From the NCBI RefSeq assembly GCF_900105995.1, contig NZ_LT629785.1, forward strand, positions 1 through 64,000: a stretch of DNA of 64,000 nucleotides, given 5' to 3'. Source of the stretch: Pseudomonas pohangensis. GTDB taxonomy: Bacteria; Pseudomonadota; Gammaproteobacteria; Pseudomonadales; Pseudomonadaceae. Below are positions 1-7,414 of this stretch, one piece after another (the first letter of the stretch is position 1; every line of letters begins with the position of its first letter). The position numbers and the translations under genes were made by a program. Under the pieces are notes generated by a model. It did not search any database and was not told where the DNA came from. It saw only the letters and a program-made list of their open reading frames with translations.

Positions 1-1
1 C

Positions 2-226
2 GTGCATGGCACCTGGACGCTGGCCCGGGCACTGGTGATGAGCGAGCTGTCACAGTTGCCTGCCTACAATCTTCAGGCAAGATTTCGTCGTCCGGTGGAG
101 TTGCCTTCGGCGATCCGTATTCGCGCATTCGCAGACGGCGGGCACCAGCACCGGCTGCAGGTGTTGAGCGATGACGCAAGGCAGAGCTTTATCGAGGCAC
201 AGCTGAGCACTGCAGCGGCTGACTGA
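2..226 (+). CDS. MaoC-like acyl dehydratase, C-terminal fragment
   Basis: This is the last 74 residues of a gene that begins before the window. The opening HGTWTLARAL and the following beta-strand pattern (residues about 20-50, ending in IRIRAFADGG) resemble the C-terminal half of MaoC/hotdog-fold enoyl-CoA hydratases, where a conserved 'HG' stretch precedes a long helix. The catalytic Asp/His region would lie upstream, outside the window, so activity cannot be judged. It ends 49 bases before the convergent fpr stop codon. The family call rests on a short fragment and is moderate in certainty. Confidence 0.55.
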   Translation: MHGTWTLARALVMSELSQLPAYNLQARFRRPVELPSAIRIRAFADGGHQHRLQVLSDDARQSFIEAQLSTAAAD

Positions 227-275
227 GCCAGTGCTACGGCCGCCGGTTGTGGCGCTCTGCCAACCGGCAGAAAAG

Positions 276-1085
276 TTACCAGTATTTCTCGAAAGCCATC
301 TGCCCCGGCACTCCCCGGCGGCTGGTAGCGAAACCCAGCGCACTCAGGTAGCGACGCAGCTCGAAAGCCATATCCGGGTTGCCGCAGACCATCACCCGCG
401 AATCGTGCATGCTCAGTGTGGTTCCTGCCTGCTGCTCAAGTTGACCGCTGGCCAGCAGTTGCGGGATACGCTCGGAGAAGTCGCCGGTTCCGGGCTCGCG
501 GGTTACCGAGCTGAAATAGCAAAGCTTTGCCCTGGAAGCGGCAAACGGAGGTTGCTTGGCAATGGCCGCAATTTCTTCGCGATAGGCCAGGTCGGCAGCG
601 TTGCGTACACCATGCACCACGATCAAACGCTCGAAGTGCTGCCACACCGCCGGATCGCGCAGGATCGAGACAAACGGGCCGATCCCGGTGCCGCTGGCCA
701 GCAGCCACAGATCGCGCCCCGGCGCCAGCTGATCGACGGTGAGAAAGCCGAAGCAGGCCTTGTCGACCTTGATCTCGTCGCCGACGCTGAGCTGCTCCAG
801 GAGTGTCGAGAAGGGGCCGCCGGGCACCAGCACGGCGATGAACTCCAGATAGTCATCGTCGGGCGCAGACACCATCGAGTAAGGCCGCCAGACCAGTTCC
901 TCCTCCTTGCCCAGCGCCAGTCGCGCATAGTGGCCCGGGGTAAAACGATAGTCTTGCGCGCGTGACGTGCGGAAGGACAGCAGCTTTGGCGTCCAGTAGC
1001 GGATCGACAACACCTGCTCCCGCGTCCACTTTGCCGAGGGGTCGTTGCGCCGGGCGCCATCCTGCAGTTCAGCTATATCCACCAT
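276..1085 (-). CDS. fpr: Ferredoxin/flavodoxin-NADP+ reductase
   Basis: This FAD flavoprotein of about 269 residues moves electrons between NADPH and ferredoxin or flavodoxin in the cytosol. The FAD-binding signature RPYSMVSAP follows an N-terminal beta-barrel. The NADP-binding part has ASGTGIGPFVSIL, then VVHGVRNAADLAY, and a VCGNPDM motif near the end. The C-terminus EKYW resembles the E. coli-type Fpr end rather than the shorter Azotobacter type. The start was set at 1085 because a CCTGGAGG ribosome site lies just upstream; the frame stays open to 1187 but that extension has no such site. In pseudomonads this enzyme often takes part in redox-stress responses, but no regulator site was recognised here. 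Confidence 0.9.
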   Translation of the reverse strand: MVDIAELQDGARRNDPSAKWTREQVLSIRYWTPKLLSFRTSRAQDYRFTPGHYARLALGKEEELVWRPYSMVSAPDDDYLEFIAVLVPGGPFSTLLEQLSVGDEIKVDKACFGFLTVDQLAPGRDLWLLASGTGIGPFVSILRDPAVWQHFERLIVVHGVRNAADLAYREEIAAIAKQPPFAASRAKLCYFSSVTREPGTGDFSERIPQLLASGQLEQQAGTTLSMHDSRVMVCGNPDMAFELRRYLSALGFATSRRGVPGQMAFEKYW

Positions 1086-1327
1086 GCTTTTGCCTCCAGG
1101 TCTGTTTATCCCACACAACAAGAGTAAAGCATCAGCACTTGCTGGCGACTTGATCCGGATTGGTTCGTTGAAATATCGCAGCTGCAAGCGCGGTCAAGCT
1201 CCGGCCTGCGCAAACGATGATGGGCAAATGGCGGAATGATGCCGGGAACCGGCCGCTCCGGACGACGCAGCGAACAGCACCACGGCAGGCACGCAACAGG
1301 CCCTGGTTGCAAGCCGGCATGCCGGCT

Positions 1328-2674
1328 TCACAGATACCAGCGGTATTCGCGGGCACTGATTTCCTGCAGAAAGGCCAGATGATCCTGACGCTTGTTCTCG
1401 CAGTAGACCTTGACGAACTCCTCGCCCAAACCCGCACGCAACTGCGGTTGTTGCTGCATGGCGCGCACGGCTTGGAGCATCTCCAGAGGGAAGTCGACAC
1501 CGCTGTTGCGCTCTTCATTCAGCGGCGCAATGGGTTCGCAAGCGGCAGCAAGGCCGTGCTCCAGGCTGACCAGAATGGCTGCCAGCACCAGATAGGGGTT
1601 GGCATCGGCACCTGCCAGGCGATGCTCCAGGCGCAGATTATGAGCATCGGACTCCGGCACCCGCAGACAGGCATCTCGATTCTCGAACCCCCAGCTGGCC
1701 CGGGAAGCTACGTTTACCGTACCGGCAAAACGGCGCAAGGCATTCTGGTTCGGGGCAAAAATCGGCATGCAATGGGGTAGCAAATCCAGACAGCCGGCCA
1801 CCGCGTGGCGCAGTGCCTGCTGCTGGTTGGCCGCGAGCAGGTTGTTGCCTGCCGCGTCATACAGACTGACATGCACATGCATACCACTGCCCGGATGCTG
1901 CAGGTACGGCTTGGCCATAAAGCTCGCACGGTAGCCGTGTTTAAGCGCCACGCCACGGGTGCTGCGGCAAAACAGGGCGGCCCAGTCGGCGGCGCGCAGG
2001 CCGTCAGCGAGGTGGCCAAAATTGATTTCAAACTGTCCCGGGCCCAGCTCGGCGGTGATTACCGTGGCGTCGATGCCCTGCTCCCGCGCAGTCTCGACCA
2101 TGTCATCGAGTACCGGAGCGAAGCGTGACAAACGCTCGATATGCATATTCGGCTGGTCATCGGCATCGCCGCTGAGGCGGTCGCGGGGGAACTGCGGCAA
2201 GCCATCACGCAACGCTTTATCCAGCAGATAAAACTCCAGTTCAAAGGCCACCACCGGGTGAATACCCTTGGCACGCAGGCGCTCCAGCACTTGCGCCAGC
2301 ACCTGCCGAGGTTCAAACACAATCGGCGCTGTGGTGCCGTCCGAGGTGATCAGCATTTGCCCCAGTGGTTGTGCCTCCCAGCTCACCGGCTTGAGCGTGC
2401 CGGGGACCAGGCGGCGCAGGGCATCCGGGTCACCGTCGTTGAAGCAGTAGTCGCCAATCTCGAACAGCCCGCCCTGCACCCCCATCAATACACAGTTCTG
2501 CGGCAATTTGAGGGCACTACCAGCAGCCACCTTTTCGAGCATCTCGATCGGGTAACGCTTTCCATAAAAGTGTCCGGGAATATCCAGGCAAATCAGCTCG
2601 ACGTAACGTACCTCCGGGTAGCGCTGGCGAAAGCTTTGTACCTCGGCCAGCAGTTCGGTGCAGGCAGCATTCAT
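1328..2674 (-). CDS. puuA: Glutamine synthetase-like gamma-glutamylpolyamine synthetase
   Basis: This 448-residue enzyme of the glutamine synthetase superfamily probably joins glutamate to putrescine or another polyamine with ATP, the first step of the gamma-glutamylated putrescine route. Family marks seen are an N-terminal beta-grasp region with the long helix typical of the PuuA group, VVAFELEFYLLD (metal-binding glutamates), GPGQFEINF, the histidine-containing GSGMHVHVSLYD, and the C-terminal ANPYLVLAAILVSLEHG with HRLAGADANPY. It has no adenylylation-loop NLYDLP motif. It is the last gene of a three-gene operon, 32 bases after the puuR-like stop. The ATG at 2674 has AAGGAAA upstream; the frame extends to 2764 without a ribosome site. 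Substrate choice (putrescine, spermidine or ethanolamine) is inferred from the neighbours. Confidence 0.85.
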   Translation of the reverse strand: MNAACTELLAEVQSFRQRYPEVRYVELICLDIPGHFYGKRYPIEMLEKVAAGSALKLPQNCVLMGVQGGLFEIGDYCFNDGDPDALRRLVPGTLKPVSWEAQPLGQMLITSDGTTAPIVFEPRQVLAQVLERLRAKGIHPVVAFELEFYLLDKALRDGLPQFPRDRLSGDADDQPNMHIERLSRFAPVLDDMVETAREQGIDATVITAELGPGQFEINFGHLADGLRAADWAALFCRSTRGVALKHGYRASFMAKPYLQHPGSGMHVHVSLYDAAGNNLLAANQQQALRHAVAGCLDLLPHCMPIFAPNQNALRRFAGTVNVASRASWGFENRDACLRVPESDAHNLRLEHRLAGADANPYLVLAAILVSLEHGLAAACEPIAPLNEERNSGVDFPLEMLQAVRAMQQQPQLRAGLGEEFVKVYCENKRQDHLAFLQEISAREYRWYL

Positions 2675-2706
2675 GGCTGTTTTCCTTTGAATCTTGTGGT
2701 TGTCGG

Positions 2707-3261
2707 TCAGGTGTAAACCCACAGCACGCGCGTCGGCTGTTGCGTACGGTTGCCGTAACGGCAACGGGTGTGGCTGTCCAGCTGGAAGCTGTCGCCAGCA
2801 TTAAGGCTGACGGGCTCGTCATCGCCCAGCCACAGCGTCAGCTCGCCGTCGAGGACGTAACCGCCTTGTTCTGAGCTGTCGCTCAAATGGCGCTCGCCGC
2901 TGGTAGCACCGGGTTCCAGCAGGGTTTCGAGCATGGCAAAAGATGCCGTCATTTTCGGTGATAGCAGAATGTCGGTAATGCCGTTGGCGTAATACAGGGT
3001 ACGTCGCTCATCGGGCCGGGTGACCCAGGGCAGCTGCCTGGGTTTTGGCTCGTTGTAAAAATAGGTGGTGGGCACCGCGAGGGCTTCACTGATCGCGGTC
3101 AGGTCCGCCACGGTCGGGCGCGACAGGCCGCGCTCAACCTGGGAGAGAAAACCCACCGAGCGGCCGATCTGGTCGGCCAACTGCTTGAGTGTGTAGTTCT
3201 TGTGTTTGCGCAGGTCCTGAATCAGGCTCGCCAGAGCGGCTGTCTCTTCTTGCTGGTTCAT
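2707..3261 (-). CDS. puuR: Xre-cupin transcriptional repressor of polyamine catabolism (PuuR-like)
   Basis: This 184-residue protein has an N-terminal lambda-repressor-type helix-turn-helix (residues about 17-70; TLKQLADQIGRSVGFLSQVERG) and a C-terminal cupin sensor (about 110-180; GYVLDGELTLWLGDDEP, then LNAGDSFQL). That is the plan of PuuR, which represses putrescine catabolism and is relieved by putrescine. It sits between the puuB-like and puuA-like genes and is transcribed with them, so autoregulation is likely. The operator candidate is the 24-bp tandem repeat before puuB. The ATG at 3261 was chosen because GGAG lies 8 bases upstream; a GTG at 3270 overlaps that site and is less likely. 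Confidence 0.85.
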   Translation of the reverse strand: MNQQEETAALASLIQDLRKHKNYTLKQLADQIGRSVGFLSQVERGLSRPTVADLTAISEALAVPTTYFYNEPKPRQLPWVTRPDERRTLYYANGITDILLSPKMTASFAMLETLLEPGATSGERHLSDSSEQGGYVLDGELTLWLGDDEPVSLNAGDSFQLDSHTRCRYGNRTQQPTRVLWVYT

Positions 3262-3285
3262 CTCGTTCACTCCAGGGGTGCACTT

Positions 3286-4575
3286 TCAGATGCTGTCGCG
3301 CAGTCGATACCACGCCTTGCCGATGGCCTCCAGGGGGGCCGCCAGGTGCTTGCCGCCGGGGAAATTGGCGTTGTGCAGGCCCTGGTATAACGCCAGTTCA
3401 TCGGGTTGGCCAAGAATGTCCGCGGACACTGCACGGGCAGCAGCCAGGGTGGGCAATACGCCATGCCCGGAATAGCCCTGCATCCAGTACAGCTGGCCGG
3501 AGCGGCCAATATCCGGTGTGCGTTTGAGCGTCAGGTCGATATGCCCACCCCAGGCGAATTCGATCGGTACGTCCTTGAGTTGCGGGAAGACCCGCTGCAA
3601 GAACGGCCGGGTGGCGGCCGCAATATCCTTTGGCAGGCCGCCCAGATAGGTATTGCCACCGCCAAACAACAAGCGGTTATCCGGGGTGCGCCGGAAGTAA
3701 TCGAGAATGAACTGGTTGTCGGTGATGCAGACATTGCCCGGTAGCAGCGCCGTCGCCTGCTCGGCGCTCAGCGGTGCGGTGGCCACCTGATAGCAACCGG
3801 CGGACAGCAGCCGGCGCGATAACCTGGGATGCAGATCATCGATATAGGCATTACAGGCCAGCACCACTACATCTGCACGAATACGGCCGTGCTCGGTGGT
3901 CACCAGGTACTGGTCGCCCGTTTCGCGATAGCTCAGTGCCTTGCTCTGCTCGTGGATGCAACCACCGGCGCGCTCGATTGCCGCCGCCAGGCCGAAGGCC
4001 AGTTTCAGCGGGTGCAAATGGCCTCCTTCCGGATCGTACAAGCCGGCTTGATAACGCTCGCTGGCGACCCACTGGGATAATTCGTCGCGTGGAATAAAGC
4101 GCAGGCCATCGTGGCCCCACTTGTGGCTGGCTTCGTGCTGCCACTCGCTCAGCTGGCTCACCCGCCGCGGCAATACCGAAGTCCACAGGTGCCCCGCGCG
4201 GTAATCGCAATCGAAACCATGCCGCCCCGGTAACTCGCGCAACTCCCCGGCGGCCCAGCGCATGCTGTCCCACAAACGCCGGGCGCGTTCATAGCCGAGC
4301 GCGGCCTCCAGTGGCGGCATATCGCACGACCAGCCGAGAATCGCCTGCCCGCCATTGCGCCCAGAGGCCGCCCAGGCGACGCGACTGGCTTCCAGCAAAG
4401 TGACACGCTTGCCAGCCAGAGCCAAACGCAACGCCGTGTGCAAGCCACTGAAGCCGGCACCGATGATCAACACCTCGGTAGTTTGCTCGCCTTCTAGTCG
4501 AGGGTACGCCGGTATCTGAGCAGCGCAACTGTGGGCGTAGTAGCTGGCGACATGCTGGCTGGAGTGATGAAACAT
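3286..4575 (-). CDS. puuB: FAD-dependent gamma-glutamylputrescine oxidase
   Basis: This 429-residue amine oxidase of the DAO/GlpO fold probably oxidises gamma-glutamylputrescine to the aldehyde. The FAD dinucleotide-binding motif VLIIGAGFSGLHTALRLA lies near residue 35 and is followed by the ADP-ribose-binding glutamate (VTLLEAS). Further FAD-contact motifs are AASGRNGGQ and the C-terminal WMQGYSGHGV. The N-terminal HSSQHVASYYAHS resembles PuuB/OrdL-type oxidases, which begin with a similar tail. It is the first gene of the operon, 24 bases before the puuR-like start. The ATG at 4575 has AGGGAA upstream; the frame runs to 4623 but that part lies in the operator region. Confidence 0.85.
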   Translation of the reverse strand: MFHHSSQHVASYYAHSCAAQIPAYPRLEGEQTTEVLIIGAGFSGLHTALRLALAGKRVTLLEASRVAWAASGRNGGQAILGWSCDMPPLEAALGYERARRLWDSMRWAAGELRELPGRHGFDCDYRAGHLWTSVLPRRVSQLSEWQHEASHKWGHDGLRFIPRDELSQWVASERYQAGLYDPEGGHLHPLKLAFGLAAAIERAGGCIHEQSKALSYRETGDQYLVTTEHGRIRADVVVLACNAYIDDLHPRLSRRLLSAGCYQVATAPLSAEQATALLPGNVCITDNQFILDYFRRTPDNRLLFGGGNTYLGGLPKDIAAATRPFLQRVFPQLKDVPIEFAWGGHIDLTLKRTPDIGRSGQLYWMQGYSGHGVLPTLAAARAVSADILGQPDELALYQGLHNANFPGGKHLAAPLEAIGKAWYRLRDSI

Positions 4576-4585
4576 GCGAGTTCCC

Positions 4586-4633
4586 TGAAAATATTTCCAG
4601 TTAATTTCATGAAAATATATCAAGTAAATTTCA
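4586..4633 (-). promoter_or_regulatory. Tandem 24-bp repeat, putative PuuR operator pair
   Basis: Two head-to-tail 24-base units (4586-4609 and 4610-4633) each begin TGAAAATAT and end AATTTCA, so each is also an imperfect inverted repeat with TGAAA/TTTCA ends. They differ at about five positions. They lie just upstream of the puuB-like start, where a repressor of the puuB-puuR-puuA operon would bind. The assignment to the PuuR-like protein is inferred from position; the repeat itself is visible. Confidence 0.6.
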
Positions 4634-5457
4634 TGGCGGCAATGTTCATGCAGTGATGAAACTGAATGCCTGGGCGCAGAATGGACACAGCCTGAAAAAC
4701 CGCTGAAGACGGTAGATGAGGGCAGTGATCATTGCTGATTGCAGGATATTGCCTCGATGAGGCAAAAGAGAATGACGAGAGCGGCCAAAACCAGGAGCTG
4801 GTTTGCAGGCGCGATTTAAAAAGGCTTTTAAATCAAGGAGTTTGGCGCACTCGGCGGGATTCTAACAAACGACTGCCTTCGGAGGGCAATTGCACGCATG
4901 GGGAAGGATCGGGTGGTTACTGCTTCATACGGGTTAAATCGTTGTATATCAATACGATGAGATAGATTTTGGCATGACGAGCTACCCCATATAAAACCAT
5001 TTGTGCTCGAGTCTGTCTTAGAAAATGTCCAATTCTAGGCACATAGAAATGTACAAAAATGACATCTAGCCGCTAGTGGGCCGAGTGCGAATGGCCACGA
5101 TTTTCAGATTCTTTCAGGCAGAACCTGTCAGATAGCCGGCTAACAGAGATCTCGTTGCGGTTAGGCTTTCAACGTAAAGTCACAACACCAAATTAGTGCT
5201 TCTTCCGCGCAACTCTGCATGTCTGGCGCACGAAAAAAGCCCGGAAGAGTCGGCAATAAAAGCTGTTTGGTAATTTACGATTATTAGCAATTATGCGGAT
5301 TTGAATAATTAGTCAGAATGCAATATTTCCGCATAATCGTGTCGTTCTAAGCGGGCCGATTTCAAGGGAGCCAACAGTGGTAGGTTCGCCAGTACCCAGG
5401 CTAAATAGGAAGTTAGAGGGCATTCAGCTCAAACTATGCTCTATCAGCAAAAACCGA
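4634..5457. other. Intergenic boundary of the accessory region
   Basis: This 824-base AT-richer stretch has no convincing gene. It holds a perfect 9-bp hairpin (4813-4834, arms GATTTAAAA and TTTTAAATC around AGGC) next to a decayed tRNA 3' end (4843-4888). An open frame at 4732-4965 has no ribosome site and runs through the tRNA remnant, so it is not called. The stretch separates the core-like polyamine operon from the restriction and toxin genes. Confidence 0.6.
4843..4888 (-). pseudogene. tRNA-Arg(CCG) 3' half, decayed remnant
   Basis: Read on the minus strand, this begins with an anticodon arm TGCC-CTCCGAA-GGCA (anticodon CCG), continues through a T-arm-like part and ends CGAGTGC-G-CCA like a tRNA acceptor end with encoded CCA. 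The T-loop reads TTAGAAT instead of TTCGAAT, and the T-stem has two mismatches, so the molecule would not fold normally. No D-arm or 5' acceptor strand follows upstream. A partial tRNA 3' end at the edge of an accessory region is what remains at an attachment site of a tRNA-targeting island; that reading is an inference. Confidence 0.5.
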
Positions 5458-6174
5458 TCATCTAATCGCGTTTGATTTCGGAGTCGGTGCGACAATCTTG
5501 TTTACGCTAGTAATTCGCTCATTCCAGACCATCTCGTAATGCGCTGTCTGGACAATCGAAATGACGGGCTTTGGCGTCATCAACGCCCAGCAACGATTTC
5601 CTAGCAAGCGCACCGAGTTGTAGCGGATGCCAGGACTGCCCGTCGCCTTGATTGCCCCGCCAAGCCGCCGCGCTTCGGCGTAATCGTCGGGATCATAAAT
5701 CGGGTCATTCATCGCCACAGGTGTGGCGTCCACCATCCAGCCTTCGGAAAAGGCGCAAGACAGGCCACGGAAAACAAACCGCTCGTAGTTGAGACTCGGG
5801 ACGTTTGACCAGTACAGGCTTTGGTGATGCTGAACCTCGGCCAGAGCAGTTTCCATGGTTGCCGCCAAGTACAAGACGCCATAGCTCCCATCACTGAATC
5901 GAGAGCCCTCTGGGCTGATGTGAGTGAACGGAGCGACGGCGTAAGAGCAGCCGACAATGCCAAAGGGAATCTCTGCACGCGGTATCAGCTCAATGCGGCC
6001 AGCCTCGTTGAGCAGCCTTGGGTTGGTCATGGCCTGTATCTGGTACAGAGCATCGAACTCGGCGGCGTCAGCAACGTCATCGAACAGCGCGATAGGCGGG
6101 AACTTGGAGTTGACCAGCCGATAGGCCTGTACCTGATTACCTGCCAGCACCGGCAGCTTGGGCTTCATCACCAT
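5458..6174 (-). CDS. RES-domain toxin of an Xre-RES toxin-antitoxin pair
   Basis: This 238-residue protein has the layout of RES-domain toxins, which attack NAD+ (degradation or ADP-ribosyl transfer) in the cytosol. The three name-giving residues can be placed: the Arg in AYRLVNSKFPP (about residue 19), the Glu in LYLAATMETALAEV (about 110), and the Ser in IRYNSVRLLGNRCW (about 190). The gene overlaps the antitoxin gene by 7 bases, which is usual for these pairs. It is longer than the shortest RES toxins but within the family range. The C-terminal tail after residue 215 is poorly conserved in appearance. The toxin call is well supported by the partner. Confidence 0.8.
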   Translation of the reverse strand: MVMKPKLPVLAGNQVQAYRLVNSKFPPIALFDDVADAAEFDALYQIQAMTNPRLLNEAGRIELIPRAEIPFGIVGCSYAVAPFTHISPEGSRFSDGSYGVLYLAATMETALAEVQHHQSLYWSNVPSLNYERFVFRGLSCAFSEGWMVDATPVAMNDPIYDPDDYAEARRLGGAIKATGSPGIRYNSVRLLGNRCWALMTPKPVISIVQTAHYEMVWNERITSVNKIVAPTPKSNAIR

Positions 6175-6572
6175 TGCGCACCTCGCAGAGCGTCGATCCG
6201 GCGATAGACTTCATACAGAGAAATTATGTCGCCCTGAGCCATGATTTCGAGCGGGGAGCGCCCGTTGAAAAAAGCGTTGTTGTTCGCCATAGAAGGGAAC
6301 CCATAGACGTTTTCTGGGTTGTCGAAGATTTGCCGAAGCACTGCATGGATGTTCAGCACGAAACTCACACGCTGCATCTGATCGGCATCCAGCGAGACAG
6401 TCCAGCCTGGGGCGCGCTGCTTTGCGCGGGTATGTGTGCTTCGCGAAATACGCAAGATGTTGCAGGCTTGATCGCTCGAAGCATGCCATTTATCGAGTAT
6501 GCCCACGCCAGCGCATAGCCCCGCCACGCACTGATCCTTGGTGAATTCCTGATTTGGATAGGTTACCGACAT
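6168..6572 (-). CDS. Xre/MbcA/ParS-type antitoxin
   Basis: This 134-residue protein has an N-terminal helix-turn-helix-like half and a C-terminal toxin-binding half with FDNPENVYGFPSMANNNAFFNGRSPLEIMAQGD. That matches the MbcA/ParS/Xre antitoxin domain (short loop, then G-x-S/T-P-hydrophobic). It should neutralise the downstream RES toxin and repress the shared promoter. Its stop overlaps the toxin start. The ATG at 6572 is preferred; a GTG at 6581 is possible. The promoter would lie in 6573-6740. Confidence 0.8.
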   Translation of the reverse strand: MSVTYPNQEFTKDQCVAGLCAGVGILDKWHASSDQACNILRISRSTHTRAKQRAPGWTVSLDADQMQRVSFVLNIHAVLRQIFDNPENVYGFPSMANNNAFFNGRSPLEIMAQGDIISLYEVYRRIDALRGAQW

Positions 6573-6747
6573 GCCTTCCACCCCATGCTCTACAGACTGG
6601 AATAAATGTTATACGCGTCTGTAGATTATATCCAGTATTCATAATTGCTGGCTTTAATCGTTAACTCAGCTGCCGTGCCTGCTGAATCACCCCGGATTTC
6701 TTAGGCACTTTCCAAAGTCAGCACTACAGCACTTGCCAGGGAAGCGA

Positions 6748-7134
6748 TTAATTCAGCGTCTCCATCAATGTCACCTGAGTAGCAATGATCTTCGCCCTTC
6801 CAGGGTGCCACTTTCCACAGGCAACCCGTTTCTGGACCAGCGCTTTGTAAGCATCAGGCTCAGGGGCTTTTTTTCGTTTGTGCCTGCGCTGATTGCAGGC
6901 CCGGCACGCAGCGACAATGTTGTCGCTGCCATCCTTACCGCCATCTTGACGCGCGAGCAGATGTTCAGCGGTGCACTGAAACTGTCGTGCCTGGCCGAGA
7001 GTCATGCCGTGAAGTTGGGCAAAGGGTTCGAGGGCGCCTCTCCACATCGGATAATTGCAATAAAAGCAGCGACCGCCTTGGCGGTTAAAGGCAGTAGATC
7101 GGGATTTGATGAGTTTTCTTAATTGCGTAGGCAC
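6748..7134 (-). CDS. HNH endonuclease
   Basis: This 128-residue protein is a compact HNH nuclease. A CFYC pair (about residues 23-26) and a later CRAC pair form the structural zinc site. Between them is CTAEHLLARQDGGKDGSDNIV, giving the His of the first HNH strand and the Asn of the loop, and NQRRHKRK gives the last His. The GTG start at 7134 is supported by a strong TAGGAGG five bases upstream. It is a single gene between the toxin-antitoxin pair and the type I restriction operon. Such stand-alone HNH proteins may be restriction or homing-type nucleases; the target is unknown. Confidence 0.8.
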   Translation of the reverse strand: MPTQLRKLIKSRSTAFNRQGGRCFYCNYPMWRGALEPFAQLHGMTLGQARQFQCTAEHLLARQDGGKDGSDNIVAACRACNQRRHKRKKAPEPDAYKALVQKRVACGKWHPGRAKIIATQVTLMETLN

Positions 7135-7414
7135 GGCGGCCTCCTAATAAATTAAGGAAGTCCGCTGTGCTCTGAGAGCAACGCACGGTACCAGTCGACT
7201 GAATCGAACTGGCCAAACATCGGGCCCTGCGGGTCACGACACTCGAAATCTACCCCATCAATCGGTTACTCAGCAAGCCATCGGACTTAGGCCACTAATA
7301 TCTGTCCACCTTGCCAACCCCAATCAAAGCCAAACAAGGTACATTTATCCGATCAAGCACCACTGCTAGTGCTGGAATGGAGCGACCATGCCGGCTTGAA
7401 AGGGATTTGGGGTT

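Noticed and set aside
231..965. 244-residue plus-strand frame over fpr
   Set aside because: The minus strand encodes a clear ferredoxin-NADP reductase; this frame has no ribosome site and a shadow-like composition.
4732..4965. 77-residue frame in the border region
   Set aside because: No ribosome site, and it passes through the tRNA remnant.
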